From Thiomargarita sp. (GTDB taxonomy: Bacteria > Pseudomonadota > Gammaproteobacteria > Beggiatoales > Beggiatoaceae): a DNA stretch of 64,000 bases. Positions 17,779 through 28,562 of this stretch are shown in pieces. The notes beneath the pieces are model-generated. The model ran no database searches and was not told the DNA's origin. It saw only the letters and a program-made list of their open reading frames with translations. Positions within the stretch are counted from its first letter, which is position 1. Every line of letters starts with the position of its first letter. Where the stretch lies: positions 62,001 to 126,000 of the forward strand of contig DYNP01000005.1 in NCBI GenBank assembly GCA_020721005.1. The letters run 5' to 3'. The translations under genes were made by a program, and so were the position numbers.

Positions 17779-18186
17779 ATGGCCACGATCATTTTTTATG
17801 AAAAACCCGGCTGTATCAACAACTCACAACAAAAAAATCTCTTGATTGCAGCCGGTCACCAAGTCATTGCCAAAAATTTACTGACCGAGCCTTGGACAAC
17901 CGAACATTTGCTGCCCTTTTTACAAACTCATCCAGTCGCAACCTGGTTTAATCGAGCAGCTCCAAAAGTAAAATCAGGGGAAATTATTCCCGAACACTTT
18001 TCTGCGGAACAAGCCCTTGCCTTACTATTACTAGACCCCCTGTTGATCAGGCGCCCCCTGTTACAAATCGAAAATGATCATTACCTGGGTTTTAATCCCA
18101 ACCAGTTGGCCACTCGAATTAAATTCCAACAAACCACCTTGGACCTAGAAACTTGTCAGCAAACCACAGCGTGCCCACACCCATGA
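17779..18186 (+). CDS. nifO: ArsC-like nitrogenase-associated protein NifO
   Basis: The protein has 135 residues and an arsenate-reductase-like (thioredoxin-type) fold, starting MATIIFYEKPGCINNSQQ with Cys12 where ArsC proteins have their active-site cysteine. It continues with WFNRAAPKVKSGEI and a C-terminal cysteine-containing tail. Proteins of this kind near nifB are called NifO or nitrogenase-associated protein; NifO has been linked to molybdenum use in Azotobacter. Its stop codon overlaps the start of the flavodiiron gene in an ATGA. The family is fairly sure; the biochemical role is not. Confidence 0.78.
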   Translation: MATIIFYEKPGCINNSQQKNLLIAAGHQVIAKNLLTEPWTTEHLLPFLQTHPVATWFNRAAPKVKSGEIIPEHFSAEQALALLLLDPLLIRRPLLQIENDHYLGFNPNQLATRIKFQQTTLDLETCQQTTACPHP

Positions 18187-19439
18187 CCAGTCTTACCTTT
18201 CCAGATTGTGCCATTCCCATTTCCAATCGCGTTCATTGGATAGGCGCCTTTGATCCCCTGTTGCGCAGCTTTGATCTCATTCTAAAAACTGCCAATGGGA
18301 CCACTTACAATGCCTATCTGGTCCGAGGACAACAAGGCGTAGCAATCATTGACACAGTTAAAGAAGAATTTGCTGAAGAATTCTTTAAACGCCTAGAATC
18401 CGTTGCCAACTATGACGAAATTACCCTCATTGTGCTCAACCACTTAGAACCTGATCACACCGGGGCATTGCCAGAATTATTGAAAAGAGCGCCCCAAGCC
18501 TATCTATATATTTCTCACCAAGCCCAAAGCATGTTAAAAGGGCTGCTCAAATTGGACGAAAAACAATTACAATTTAAACCAGTGACCACCGGGGATCACG
18601 TCGATTTAGGCGATTGCACCTTAGAATTCTTCCATACCCCTTATTTACACTGGCCAGACACCCAATGCACCTATTTACGCGAAGAAAAACTATTGTTTTC
18701 CGGCGATGTTTTTGGCTGCCACTTTTGTGATGCCCGATTATTCAATGACTTAGTCGGTGATTTCAGATTCTCATTTGACTACTATTATGCCCACATCATG
18801 CGCCCTTTCAAAAAGTATGTACTGGACGCTTTAACCCTGTTAGAACCCTTGGCGCTTGACCTCATTGCTCCCACTCACGGTCCAGTATTACGAGACCAAC
18901 CACGACGCTATTTACAGCACTATCGAACCCTGTCCACTCCACGCAAAGAGGTTGTGGACAAAACCCTACTCATCTTCTACATCAGCGCCTATGGGAATAC
19001 CGCCCGCATGGCCCATGCCATCTATCAAGGTGCCAGCACAGTCACCGGTTTACGCGTCTCCATTTTTGACCTGCAAGGAGGAGAAGTTGAACCTTTTGTC
19101 GATCTAATTGAAGAAGCAGATGGAATTGTATTGGGCACGCCCACCATCAATGGAGATGCAGTTAAACCCATTTGGGACCTCTTATCTTCCCTAGCCGTGG
19201 TCAACCTAAAAGGCAAAGTAGGTGCTGCCTTTGGCTCCTATGGCTGGACCGGTGAAGCAGTCAACATGATTGAAAGTCGCCTGCGCGGTTTAAAACTGCG
19301 TGTGCCCGTGCCAGGGCTGCGAATCAAGTTGATTCCCACCGAAGAAGAATTGGCCACCTGCCAAACCTTTGGTCAACAACTCGCAGAGACCATGACTCAA
19401 AAACAAGCAGTCAGAGAACTTGATTTTTCACAAATTTAG
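18183..19439 (+). CDS. flavodiiron protein (A-type flavoprotein, O2/NO reductase)
   Basis: The protein has 418 residues. The N-terminal metallo-beta-lactamase domain carries all six di-iron ligands: His87, Glu89, Asp91 and His92 (NHLEPDHTG), His156 (YLHWPD), Asp175 (SGDVFG) and His232 (PTHGPV). The C-terminal flavodoxin domain starts near residue 265 (TLLIFYISAYGNTARMA). Such enzymes reduce oxygen to water or NO to nitrous oxide in the cytoplasm. Translation is coupled to nifO by an ATGA overlap, so the longer reading from 18153 is rejected. In a nif operon, oxygen scavenging to protect nitrogenase is the natural role; the neighbouring ferredoxins could feed it electrons. Confidence 0.92.
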   Translation: MTSLTFPDCAIPISNRVHWIGAFDPLLRSFDLILKTANGTTYNAYLVRGQQGVAIIDTVKEEFAEEFFKRLESVANYDEITLIVLNHLEPDHTGALPELLKRAPQAYLYISHQAQSMLKGLLKLDEKQLQFKPVTTGDHVDLGDCTLEFFHTPYLHWPDTQCTYLREEKLLFSGDVFGCHFCDARLFNDLVGDFRFSFDYYYAHIMRPFKKYVLDALTLLEPLALDLIAPTHGPVLRDQPRRYLQHYRTLSTPRKEVVDKTLLIFYISAYGNTARMAHAIYQGASTVTGLRVSIFDLQGGEVEPFVDLIEEADGIVLGTPTINGDAVKPIWDLLSSLAVVNLKGKVGAAFGSYGWTGEAVNMIESRLRGLKLRVPVPGLRIKLIPTEEELATCQTFGQQLAETMTQKQAVRELDFSQI

Positions 19440-19520
19440 CTACAAACTTTATCAGGAAAGTTGAGATCAGACCGGTTGATCGGACTTAATTTTCTTGTTT
19501 TTTCACACCGTTAAGGATAA

Positions 19521-20104
<584 letters not shown>

Positions 20105-20146
20105 TCAATTGATTAACTTAGATATATCAATAGGGAGTGTTAAGTA

Positions 20147-20494
20147 ATGCCAAATGTGACGTTTAGTAATCCCAGTTACAAAGATAAGACCGTATATGCG
20201 GTTGCCGGCAGTCATGTTGAGACTGTGTTGAAAATTGCCCGTGAAAATAAAATTCCAATCAATTTCAGTTGTCAAGATGGAGAATGTGGGACTTGTCTAA
20301 TTAAAGTTTCTAGCCTAGATGCCAAAGGGAGAATGGGCGGTCCTCTGACTGAAAAGGAAAAGACTGTATTGAGGAATTTGGGTAAACTGACCGCTGAGGA
20401 AATTGAAACCATGGAACTGGATGATTTACCCTCTCCTTGGCGTTTGGCCTGTCAGATGATTGTACGTGATGAGGATATTTTAGTGGAGTATTAG
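20147..20494 (+). CDS. FeSII (Shethna protein II)-like 2Fe-2S ferredoxin
   Basis: The protein has 115 residues. Cluster cysteines are 42, 47, 50 and 102 (SCQDGECGTCLIKV, RLACQMIV). The long insert between them (PLTEKEKTVLRNLGKLTAEEIETMELDDLP) and the ending DEDILVEY match the Azotobacter FeSII protein in order and character. FeSII binds oxidised nitrogenase and locks it in a protected, inactive complex under oxygen stress. Next to a flavodiiron protein and NifW this points to strong oxygen protection of nitrogenase. A clear terminator follows. Confidence 0.85.
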   Translation: MPNVTFSNPSYKDKTVYAVAGSHVETVLKIARENKIPINFSCQDGECGTCLIKVSSLDAKGRMGGPLTEKEKTVLRNLGKLTAEEIETMELDDLPSPWRLACQMIVRDEDILVEY

Positions 20495-20515
20495 AGGACC
20501 AAATTGTCCGCTTTC

Positions 20516-20557
20516 AAAAGGACTGTCAACCCTTTAAAGGGGAGCAGTCCTTTTTTT
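20516..20557 (+). terminator. rho-independent terminator after the ferredoxins
   Basis: AAAAGGACTG (20516-20525) pairs with CAGTCCTTTT (20545-20554), the loop holds a further CCCTTTAAAGGG palindrome, and the stem runs into a T tract. It closes the nif-linked gene group. Confidence 0.9.
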
Positions 20558-20732
20558 ATGCCTCCAAAAAAGATTCCAATTGCCCAACTGACCTGCTATA
20601 ATCACATAAATTAAGAAAATTCACTTTTTATATGGAATTTATCCAGGGGGAAAAATGATGCACAACGGCCAACTGTATCACTTACTTTCACCCCTGATAT
20701 AGTATTATTGCTGTCATCTATTCAACACTGCC

Positions 20733-23700
20733 ATGTCAACTCAAATTCTCAAATATTTTCTTCATTACAAATCTGTTCCCCTGCGCACCATTCTCATCCT
20801 GCCCTTTATCATCCAAATTCTAACGGTAGTCGCTCTGGTCGGTTGGTTGTCCTTTCAAAATGGACAAAAGGCAGTTACCAATATCATCACTCAACTTCAA
20901 CAAGAAACCACCACCCATATTCTTCAATATCTACATACATATCTCAATCAAGCCCATCTTGCCAATCAAATCAATCAACATGCTTTCCGCATGAATTTAC
21001 TTGATATTCACAATGTAACTGCCATTGAAAAACATTTTACCCGCCAAATTCAACACTTTAAAACTTTACACAAGTTGGCTATCGCTTTTCCAGACCCACG
21101 TTTTATCAGCCTGCATCGTTCAACCAGTCCCAACTTATTTCAGTTAACTATTCACTCTGAACAACAACAGGATATCTGGGAACTTGATTCCAAAGGTCAG
21201 CGTCTACAACGGGTCAACTCTCAACTGCTTGAAAATAATCAACACTCTGACTGGTACCAAAAGGCTAACCGTCTGCACAAAGCGTTTTGGCAACCGGAAA
21301 GCACCCCTGAATTATCCACCATTGCAGCCATTCAACCCCTGTATGATAAACAAGGTCAACTTGCCGCAGTCATCCAGGCTGAATTGACTTTACACACTTT
21401 AAATGATTTCTTAAATACCATTAAAATCAATCGGTTAGGATCTGCTTTGATCACTGATGCCAAAGGACACTTCATAGCCGGCTTTAAACACCCTAACTTG
21501 TCTCCCTCTTTACTTCAGCAAATCACGGCGATTCAAACCACTTGTTCCCCACTCAATTCTCCCTGCCAATTTAATTTCAGGGTCGATGATCAATTGTACT
21601 TATTGCAAGTCACTCCAATTAATTATCCGAATGGACCTGATTGGACTCTGATTCTAGCGGTTCCCGAACAGGCTTTTATGAGTCAAATTCGGCACAATTT
21701 ATACCTTACTTTCTTACTTTCCCTAATTGCTCTGCTCATCGCCATTGGCTTGGGTATTCTCACTGCCTATTGGATTATTCAACCTCTGCTCAGATTGAAT
21801 ACAACTGCCAAAACATTTGCAGAAATCGTTAAAAATCAACGTTATCAGTTCCAACACACGGCTTTGTCTGATATCAATCATTTTCGATTAACTCCTACAG
21901 AACTTAAGCAGTTGTCCGGTTCATTTACTCGCATGGCCAAACAATTGCAAACTTTATTCAGCAGTTTAGAAGTCAAAAATGAGGAACTCCAAAAGTTGGA
22001 CAAATTCAAGGATGAGTTTTTGGCCAATACTTCTCATGAATTGCGCACACCATTGAATGGCATTATCGGTATTGCTGAAGCTCTGCTTGACGGTTCAACC
22101 GGTCCCTTGCCGATTCAAACACAAACCAATCTTAAAATGATTGTGGCCAGTGGCCGGCGTCTTTCCAGTCTCATCAATGATATTTTGGATTTTTCTAATC
22201 TGCGTAAAAATAAGATTGAGTTACAGGTGACTGCAGTGGATTTACACTTCGCAGTCAATAATGTTTTGGAATTGTGTCAAACCTTGATTGGTAGAAAAAA
22301 TTTGAAGTTAATCAATCACATTCCAACTCATTTTCCAGCTGCTCAGGCTGATGAGAACCGTTTACAACAGATTCTTCATAACTTAGTTGGGAATGCTATC
22401 AAATTTACTGAAAGGGGGATAATAGAAGTTTCTGCCCAAATTGCTGAGCGGGAGAAGAAAAAGGGTAAAAAGAAAAAATATTTGGCAGTGACCATTTCTG
22501 ATACTGGTATAGGAATTCCCAGTGATAAAACTCAACAGATCTTTGAATCTTTTGAGCAAATCGATAATTATGTAGAATCTAAGCAGGTGGGAACTGGTTT
22601 GGGATTGGCAGTGACTAAGCGTTTGGTGCGTTTACATGAGGGGGAAATTACGGTGGAATCAACGGTTGGGGAGGGTTCTCGTTTTACTTTTACATTGCCC
22701 ATTTCTACCGAAAATGCCAGTGTGCCAATGACTGATCCCAATTTGGCAACAGAAACCGGGGGTTATTTTAAAAAGACGATTCATTTAACGTCTCCCATGG
22801 CTCTGTCAGAAACTTCTTTGTCGCGAACTGTCACTTCTACCAATGATCCTGATTATCCTCCAGTACAAAATGCTCTTAAAATAGACAGTTTGGCCAGAAA
22901 TGAGGGGGTAGGGGTTAAAACTGCATTAGTAGTTTCTCAAGATAAAGTTGAAAGCAGTCCTTTTAAAATTTTGATTGTGGATGATGAACCAGTCAATCTT
23001 CATGTTCTCATTAATCATCTTTCTTTGCATAATTATACAGTTATTCAAGCGTCTTCTGGCCCAGAAGCTTTGGCTATTTTGCAAGAGGGACTTATTCCCG
23101 ATCTGATTTTATTGGATATCATGATGCCTTATATGACTGGATATGAGGTGACGCAAAAAATTCGCAATATGTGGGGGGTGAATGAGTTGCCGATTGTGTT
23201 GTTAACGGCTAAAAATCAGGAGTCTGATTTAATTATGGGGTTGGAAGTGGGGGCGAATGATTATTTGATCAAGCCAGTTTCAAAAAATGAGTTGTTGGCT
23301 CGGATTAAGACTCATATTCATATTAAGGAGCTTAAAGAGGAAACTTTGCGTTTGACTATAGAGAGTGAAAGACGCTTGACTCAGTTTTTGGAAGCAGTCC
23401 CGGTGGGAGTGTTTGTAATGGATGCTGCGGGACATCCTTATTATGCCAATCATCGGGCACAGGAAATTTTGGGTAAAGGGGTGATCACAGCGGCAGAAAG
23501 TAGTGAGTTGACTGAGGTTTATCAGTTGTATTTAAAGGATTCTCAACAGTTATATCCAAATGATAAACAGCCGGCTTTGGCTGCCTTAAATGGTCAGAAA
23601 TTAACGGTTGATGATATTGAAGTTCATCGGGGGAATAAGATTATTCCCATAGAGGCTTGGGCCACGCCTATTTTTAATGAACATAATCAAGTTTCTTATG

Positions 23701-25103
23701 CCATGGTGGCTTTTCAAGATATTACGGAACGTAAACGGGCTGAATTGGAACGTATTGAATATGCGAATCAACTTTATCAGTTAAATCAGGAGTTGGAAAA
23801 TTATTTACATAAGTTGGAAGAGAAGGTAGAAGAGCGTACTCATGAATTAAAACAGAGCGAGCAGTTGTTGGCAGATGCACAACGAATGGCTTTATTGGGA
23901 AGTTGGGTTTGGGATATTAAAACGGGTACTGTGCAACGTTCGGCCCAAGATTGTCGTAATTTTCAAGTGGATCCGGAAGGGTATGTGGAAACTTATGAGG
24001 CTTTCATTGCCCCGATTCATCGGGAAGATAAGGAGATGATGGGAATGATGTTGGAGAAGTGTATTATCGAGGGACAAACGGCAGCTTTTGAGTTTCGAGT
24101 GATTTGGCCAGATGGCCAGATTCGTACTATGCGTTCTCAAACAGAGTTGGAGTTGGATAATTCGGGCACACCGGTTCGATTGAAAGGGTTTACTCAAGAT
24201 ATTACGGAGAGAAAGCAAATTGAGGTTGCTTTGCAGCAAGCTAAGCAGGCAGCAGAGACTGCTTTACAGCAGTTACAGGCAACTCAAGAGCAGTTGATTC
24301 AATCGGCTAAAATGGCAGAGTTGGGGAATTTAGTGGCAGGGGTTGCTCATGAAATTAATACTCCCATAGGTATAGGGGTGACTGCCGCTTCTCGTTTGGA
24401 GACGTTGACTAAAGAATTGAATGAGTTGTATGAGAGTAATCGGATGAAACGGACCGATTTGGAGAAATATTTAAAGTCGGCTAACTTGGGCAGCGATTTG
24501 ATTTTAAAGAATTTGACGCGGGCAGCCGAATTGATTCAGAGTTTTAAACAGGTGGCGGTGGATCAAACGGGTGATCAGCAACGCACTTTTGTGTTGAAAA
24601 AGTATTTGCAGGAAATTTTGACCAGTTTGCATCCAGAGTTGAAACGTACTAAGCATCAGGTGAATATTGTTTGTGAGGAGAATATTTCTCTATCCAGTTA
24701 TCCAGGTGCATTTTCACAAATGGTCACTAATTTGGTGATGAATTCTCTGATTCATGGTTTTCGGGATAAAGTGGAAGGACATATCAATATCACGGCCAGT
24801 TTTAGCAATAATCCTGAGGCTTTGTTGTTGATTAATGAGTCTTTGTCCAGCGATGATGATTTGAGCGATTACAGTTTGTTAACTATGATTTATGCGGATG
24901 ATGGTCGCGGTATTCCCGAGGAGATTATTGACAGTATTTTTGATCCCTTTTTCACTACCAATCGACAAAATGGGGGCAGCGGTTTGGGACTGCATATTGT
25001 GTACAATTTGGTCACTCACAAATTAAATGGGACTATCAATTGCGACAGTGTGGTGGGACAGGGCACCAGGTTTATTCTTAAAATGCCTGTCAAGATTAAG
25101 TGA
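20733..25103 (+). CDS. hybrid sensor histidine kinase with two kinase modules
   Basis: The protein has 1456 residues. A membrane helix (about 18-42), a Cache-like periplasmic sensor (about 45-320) and a second helix (about 325-350) come first. HAMP is followed by a HisKA/HATPase pair with His435 in [12 protein letters not shown] receiver domain with acidic Asp750-751 and phospho-acceptor Asp795 (LILLDIMMP) comes next, then two PAS domains (about 885-1010 and 1045-1170). A second HisKA with His1206 ([12 protein letters not shown]) and HATPase ([21 protein letters not shown]) close the protein. Two complete kinase modules round a receiver would allow internal phosphorelay or two-input control. 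No response-regulator gene is adjacent. No strong ribosome binding site precedes the ATG. The domain calls are secure; the signal is unknown. Confidence 0.92.
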   Translation: MSTQILKYFLHYKSVPLRTILILPFIIQILTVVALVGWLSFQNGQKAVTNIITQLQQETTTHILQYLHTYLNQAHLANQINQHAFRMNLLDIHNVTAIEKHFTRQIQHFKTLHKLAIAFPDPRFISLHRSTSPNLFQLTIHSEQQQDIWELDSKGQRLQRVNSQLLENNQHSDWYQKANRLHKAFWQPESTPELSTIAAIQPLYDKQGQLAAVIQAELTLHTLNDFLNTIKINRLGSALITDAKGHFIAGFKHPNLSPSLLQQITAIQTTCSPLNSPCQFNFRVDDQLYLLQVTPINYPNGPDWTLILAVPEQAFMSQIRHNLYLTFLLSLIALLIAIGLGILTAYWIIQPLLRLNTTAKTFAEIVKNQRYQFQHTALSDINHFRLTPTELKQLSGSFTRMAKQLQTLFSSLEVKNEELQKLDKFKDEFLANTSHELRTPLNGIIGIAEALLDGSTGPLPIQTQTNLKMIVASGRRLSSLINDILDFSNLRKNKIELQVTAVDLHFAVNNVLELCQTLIGRKNLKLINHIPTHFPAAQADENRLQQILHNLVGNAIKFTERGIIEVSAQIAEREKKKGKKKKYLAVTISDTGIGIPSDKTQQIFESFEQIDNYVESKQVGTGLGLAVTKRLVRLHEGEITVESTVGEGSRFTFTLPISTENASVPMTDPNLATETGGYFKKTIHLTSPMALSETSLSRTVTSTNDPDYPPVQNALKIDSLARNEGVGVKTALVVSQDKVESSPFKILIVDDEPVNLHVLINHLSLHNYTVIQASSGPEALAILQEGLIPDLILLDIMMPYMTGYEVTQKIRNMWGVNELPIVLLTAKNQESDLIMGLEVGANDYLIKPVSKNELLARIKTHIHIKELKEETLRLTIESERRLTQFLEAVPVGVFVMDAAGHPYYANHRAQEILGKGVITAAESSELTEVYQLYLKDSQQLYPNDKQPALAALNGQKLTVDDIEVHRGNKIIPIEAWATPIFNEHNQVSYAMVAFQDITERKRAELERIEYANQLYQLNQELENYLHKLEEKVEERTHELKQSEQLLADAQRMALLGSWVWDIKTGTVQRSAQDCRNFQVDPEGYVETYEAFIAPIHREDKEMMGMMLEKCIIEGQTAAFEFRVIWPDGQIRTMRSQTELELDNSGTPVRLKGFTQDITERKQIEVALQQAKQAAETALQQLQATQEQLIQSAKMAELGNLVAGVAHEINTPIGIGVTAASRLETLTKELNELYESNRMKRTDLEKYLKSANLGSDLILKNLTRAAELIQSFKQVAVDQTGDQQRTFVLKKYLQEILTSLHPELKRTKHQVNIVCEENISLSSYPGAFSQMVTNLVMNSLIHGFRDKVEGHINITASFSNNPEALLLINESLSSDDDLSDYSLLTMIYADDGRGIPEEIIDSIFDPFFTTNRQNGGSGLGLHIVYNLVTHKLNGTINCDSVVGQGTRFILKMPVKIK

Positions 25104-25300
25104 TAGGGCGTGTCACCAATTAGGTTCCTTGATAAAATAAAGTCCGTGTGGGTTGGAATGCGGTATGTTTTTGTACCATAAGTAACTGAAGTTCGAGGCA
25201 GAAAAATATATCCTGTTGAATACAAAGTTTTTATTCCCAAACGTTTATTGCCTTCAAGATTGTCATCAAGGACTGCCACTCCTTTTAAACCTGACGTTAT
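25104..25300. other. intergenic, no gene seen
   Basis: This stretch lies between the kinase stop and the repeat element. A minus-strand frame crosses it, but it runs into both the kinase gene and the repeats and looks accidental. Confidence 0.4.
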
Positions 25301-25644
25301 TAGACTTCTTGCAAAAGTAAATGATGCGGTAAAGATGAGGTATGAAAAAATAAAAGGGAAATCCTTGTTGGAGTGGGTTTGGAATAGAGGCTTTAGCCGG
25401 TATGTTGGAGTGGAGGCTTTAGCCGGTAAGCCGTAGGCATCACCCCACATACACAAATTGCAAGGGCCTGCCGCTGGCCGGCTAAAGCCTCTACTCCAAA
25501 GTCTTACCGGCTAAAGCCTCTATTCCAAGGCTTACCGGCTAAAGCCTCTATTCCAACATACCGGCTAAAGCCTCCACTCCAAGGTATCTTAACCAATGGG
25601 CAACTCTCATTTTTTCGTGATCGCATACTTTTGCAAGAAGTCTA
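25301..25644. mobile_element. MITE-like palindromic element A with 19-bp terminal inverted repeats
   Basis: TAGACTTCTTGCAAAAGTA (25301-25319) is the exact reverse complement of the right end (25626-25644). Inside, GGCTTTAGCCGG units in one orientation are followed by a core of about 45 bases containing ACACAAATTGCAA, then the same units in the opposite orientation (CCGGCTAAAGCC, five copies). The ends and subterminal sequences match element B at 44323-44943, so this is a family of non-coding mobile elements. If the outermost TA is a target duplication, an IS630/Tc1-mariner type enzyme would have moved it. No transposase is encoded. Confidence 0.75.
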
Positions 25645-25801
25645 TTCTATTAAACTCAAATTGAAAGAAGGTTGGTCCCTTTCGCAAAAGGGATGCCAAT
25701 TGGTAACAATAAAATAAATTAATACTTTTTTTAAGCAAGAGGCTTATTAGAAGAGAGGAATTTTCATTCCCCCCTGATCATTAAAATTTTATTGTCGTCT
25801 T
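25645..25801. other. intergenic, no gene seen
   Basis: This is an A/T-rich stretch between element A and the 3' end of the minus-strand amidase gene. No terminator hairpin with a T tract was recognised. Confidence 0.4.
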
Positions 25802-26632
25802 TTAAGAGCGGGTAATATAACGTTTATTAACCCAGCCTTGTATGTCTCTAACGCCACGAATTTCGTCCAATACATCTATTTGCATCCAAGTTCCTGCATC
25901 GGTTAGAGCTTGTAGACGAGTGTTTCGAGGCAAGGGACCTTCGGCCAACGCTGGATATTGGGTGCCTGGACCAGTTCGAATGTTGAGAATTACGGTATTG
26001 ACATAAATTTCCTGCTCACCACTGGAATCTGAGCGTCCAAGTAAACGTCCCCGAAATGCTCGCATTGGAAAGGCGGGACCGGGATCGGTTTTGCGGCCTG
26101 GGGCAATGTCATCATGACCCAAAATATCCTTCAGGCGATAGTGTCTAACCAGCAATTCTGCCACGTCTAAAGCGACATACAATTGTTGAGGGGTATACAA
26201 TTGCCATCCCTTTTTTTCAGTTTCATGTTTGTGATTGGTCTCAATCACTTGATCGTCACTGTACACTCCACCAAACCAAGATCGCCATTTTCCATCCGCA
26301 GACCGGTTCAAGGGACCGGCATTGTCTAATTCTATGCCTAGGGAATAATTGTTCAACCCGTTCAAATTGAGCCAACTGCTGGTGCCGGCATGCCAAGCTA
26401 TGGTATCAAAAGGTACCAATTGGGTTATACTGCCGTCCTGTCCGATCACCAAATGAGCAGAAGCCTTAGAACGAGGATCTGTCAACCAATTGATAGATTG
26501 TTCCGCACTGGAACCTGCCGTATAGTGCATAACCAGATACTCATGTTTAACGGACCCACGCATATTGGGACTGGCTCGAAAAGGATAAGGTGTTCCGTCA
26601 TCATAATAGAGACGATGATTAACAATTTTCAT
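25802..26632 (-). CDS. N-acetylmuramoyl-L-alanine amidase with SH3-like domain
   Basis: The protein has 276 residues. Residues about 25-200 form an Amidase_2 (AmpD/PGRP) domain with zinc-ligand histidines in VMHYTAGSS and LGHDDIAPGRKTDPGPAFP, and WHAG in between. Residues about 210-275 form a bacterial SH3 domain (LNIRTGPGTQYPALAEGPLP, GWVNKRYI) that would bind peptidoglycan. It should cleave the bond between muramic acid and the stem peptide. There is no signal peptide, so the enzyme is either cytoplasmic like AmpD or released by lysis or another export route. The gene is divergent from proQ. Confidence 0.88.
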   Translation of the reverse strand: MKIVNHRLYYDDGTPYPFRASPNMRGSVKHEYLVMHYTAGSSAEQSINWLTDPRSKASAHLVIGQDGSITQLVPFDTIAWHAGTSSWLNLNGLNNYSLGIELDNAGPLNRSADGKWRSWFGGVYSDDQVIETNHKHETEKKGWQLYTPQQLYVALDVAELLVRHYRLKDILGHDDIAPGRKTDPGPAFPMRAFRGRLLGRSDSSGEQEIYVNTVILNIRTGPGTQYPALAEGPLPRNTRLQALTDAGTWMQIDVLDEIRGVRDIQGWVNKRYITRS

Positions 26633-26947
26633 AGTTTAGGTCCTCTACTAAAATGTTTATAGAAGTTGGGCATTCAAAAAATTTAATAACTACAAATCGA
26701 CTGACAAGTCATATTTCCGTATAAAATCTCCGCACCCTGATTTACTGCAAGCGGCTTTTTTTCTACTTGAGTTTTCCCTGGAAAAAAATTGCCGTATGCC
26801 GTTAGTCGATGACTTTATGGTAAGATTCTTACAAAACCCATTGATTGTCAAGGTTTAACCTTAGGGATGGCTCAAAAGTGGCGTAATTTCTGCTTGTTGT
26901 TTTTATTATTTCAATTCGCCCCGTATTTAACATAAGAGTCATCTCAT
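26633..26947. other. divergent intergenic region, amidase/proQ
   Basis: Both flanking genes must be driven from here. A short palindrome AAGGTT-T-AACCTT lies near 26850. I see no convincing -35/-10 pair, RNA gene or small open frame. Confidence 0.4.
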
Positions 26948-27571
26948 ATGAAAGGTAAAACTACTCCTGAACAACGGTTACGGGCCTTTGCTTTGTTACA
27001 AGCTCGTTATCCTAACACATTTTTTCACTCTCCGACTGAAATTAAACCTTTGGAAATCGGGATCAAGGGTAAATTGATTGCCGATTTAAAGGATAATTTA
27101 CCCCTCGATATTGATTTACGAGCTATTTACGTAGCTCTCCATTATTATTGCAGTACTAAAGAGTACAAAAAAGCCCGCAAAACTGTGGGCACTCCGCGAC
27201 TTAATTTGGCTGGACAGGAAATCGGGGAGGTCTCAGAAGATGACTTAAAACGAGGACAATTGCAGATTGCCCAGCGGAGACAAATCCAAGCTGCTCAATT
27301 GGCTCAACAACGTCATTTAGCGGCCAAAAAATTGGCCAAAAAAATTCCGCAACTGCGGAAGGAAAAAACACGAGGGGAATTAGGCGCTGAAAGGTACTTG
27401 CGTAAAACCAGTCAAGATGGCCTCTCAAAATTTTCAACTCAATCCCCCAATCAGGTAATGCACTACTTTCAAAAAACTGACTCTACCCTAACAAAGTCGC
27501 CCGCTATCAGCCGTAAGAAAAAATTTGGGAATTATTCTGTTGGGGAAAAGAAATTGGGGCGTTCCTCGTAA
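26948..27571 (+). CDS. ProQ/FinO-domain RNA chaperone
   Basis: The protein has 207 residues. Residues about 8-115 match the ProQ/FinO fold (YPNTFFHSPTEIKPLEIGIKGKLIADL, then LRAIYVALHYYCSTKEYKKA). These proteins bind structured small RNAs and mRNA 3' ends. Residues after 115 form a basic lysine/glutamine-rich linker and tail, as in many gammaproteobacterial ProQ proteins. A strong terminator follows. The abundance of hairpin-forming intergenic repeats in this genome gives many conceivable RNA targets, but that is speculation. Confidence 0.9.
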   Translation: MKGKTTPEQRLRAFALLQARYPNTFFHSPTEIKPLEIGIKGKLIADLKDNLPLDIDLRAIYVALHYYCSTKEYKKARKTVGTPRLNLAGQEIGEVSEDDLKRGQLQIAQRRQIQAAQLAQQRHLAAKKLAKKIPQLRKEKTRGELGAERYLRKTSQDGLSKFSTQSPNQVMHYFQKTDSTLTKSPAISRKKKFGNYSVGEKKLGRSS

Positions 27572-27609
27572 AACTTTGTCCTAAAGACCACTGATCTATA
27601 CGTTGAATA

Positions 27610-27646
27610 CAGAGGGGAATGTGCTATTCCCCTCTCAAAATTTTTA
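27610..27646. terminator. terminator between proQ and grpE-like gene
   Basis: AGAGGGGAAT (27611-27620) pairs perfectly with ATTCCCCTCT (27626-27635) over a five-base loop, with a T-run following on the plus strand. It lies between two convergent genes. Confidence 0.85.
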
Positions 27647-27701
27647 CATTGGTTGCATAATCAAGTTTCTTTGAACAATAAGCAAACAGATAACTGAAAA
27701 A

Positions 27702-28376
27702 TTACCCTGATTTTTGATCAATTTTACTACAACCCTGTAATTTATTCACTTTCACTTCTGCCCATCGCAAAATTTCTCCCTTCCAAGTGAATCCTTTGCG
27801 CAATTCTGCAATCACCAGTCCCTCATCTACTCCCGCCACATTGTCTACCGCCATCGCCTTCATGTAACGGGGATTAAACGGTTGCCCCATTACCTCCAAA
27901 CTGTGTACCTGATAACGGTTCAAAGTTTCCAATAAACGTTGCACCGTCATCATTTGCCCTTCTTGCAGCCTTTGCATGGCATGAATATGAGTTTGACAAC
28001 GACAAAAAGTCAATTTCCATTTATTCAGGGGAATTGACCATTGAGCACTGGCCACTAACCGATCATACAACTCCAGCCATTCTAACAGAAATTGCCGCAT
28101 TTCCTGTCGATATTGTTGATGGTGAGCCAGAGCAACTTGTTGAATTTGCTGCTCTAAATGAATTTGATTGACCCGTAACAATTCAAAAACCTCTCGAAAT
28201 TGTTCCAAGGCTTGTTTAACCTGACGCGATTCCCGTTTAACCTCATTATGCAACCCGGACAATTCAGTAAACACGGAGAATAAGTCAATTGGCTGAGAAT
28301 CGGGTAAATTCACCGTTTCCTTCTCCAAAAACTCACAAAACTGGGCAATTAACTGCTTTTTAACATCCTCATCCAT
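27702..28376 (-). CDS. GrpE-like nucleotide exchange factor
   Basis: The protein has 224 residues. The first half is a long coiled coil (LSGLHNEVKRESRQVKQALEQFRE). The C-terminal domain carries the GrpE pattern GQPFNPRYMKAMAV, DEGLVIAELRKGFTWKGEILRWAEVKVNK. GrpE drives ADP/ATP exchange on DnaK. It is longer and more divergent than the housekeeping protein, and no dnaK or dnaJ is next to it, so it may be a second copy serving a specialised Hsp70. It is divergent from purM. Confidence 0.75.
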   Translation of the reverse strand: MDEDVKKQLIAQFCEFLEKETVNLPDSQPIDLFSVFTELSGLHNEVKRESRQVKQALEQFREVFELLRVNQIHLEQQIQQVALAHHQQYRQEMRQFLLEWLELYDRLVASAQWSIPLNKWKLTFCRCQTHIHAMQRLQEGQMMTVQRLLETLNRYQVHSLEVMGQPFNPRYMKAMAVDNVAGVDEGLVIAELRKGFTWKGEILRWAEVKVNKLQGCSKIDQKSG

Positions 28377-28562
28377 TGCTGAATACTCCTAAAATTGGAA
28401 GAAAAACTGAATCTGCCTATTCAGTAGTACAAAACATTCTCCTTTTTAAAGGAAGGATAAATTGCGCCCTCTATCTTCCCCAACAAAAGTCCATTCTTTA
28501 CCTCTCTCTTTCTCTCTGCTATGCTATTTGCCTATTTACTAACACTTGAAGGTTAATTTTAC

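Noticed and set aside
25016-25456. Minus-strand open frame of 146 codons
   Set aside because: It starts within repeat element A and runs into the hybrid kinase gene; no recognisable domain.
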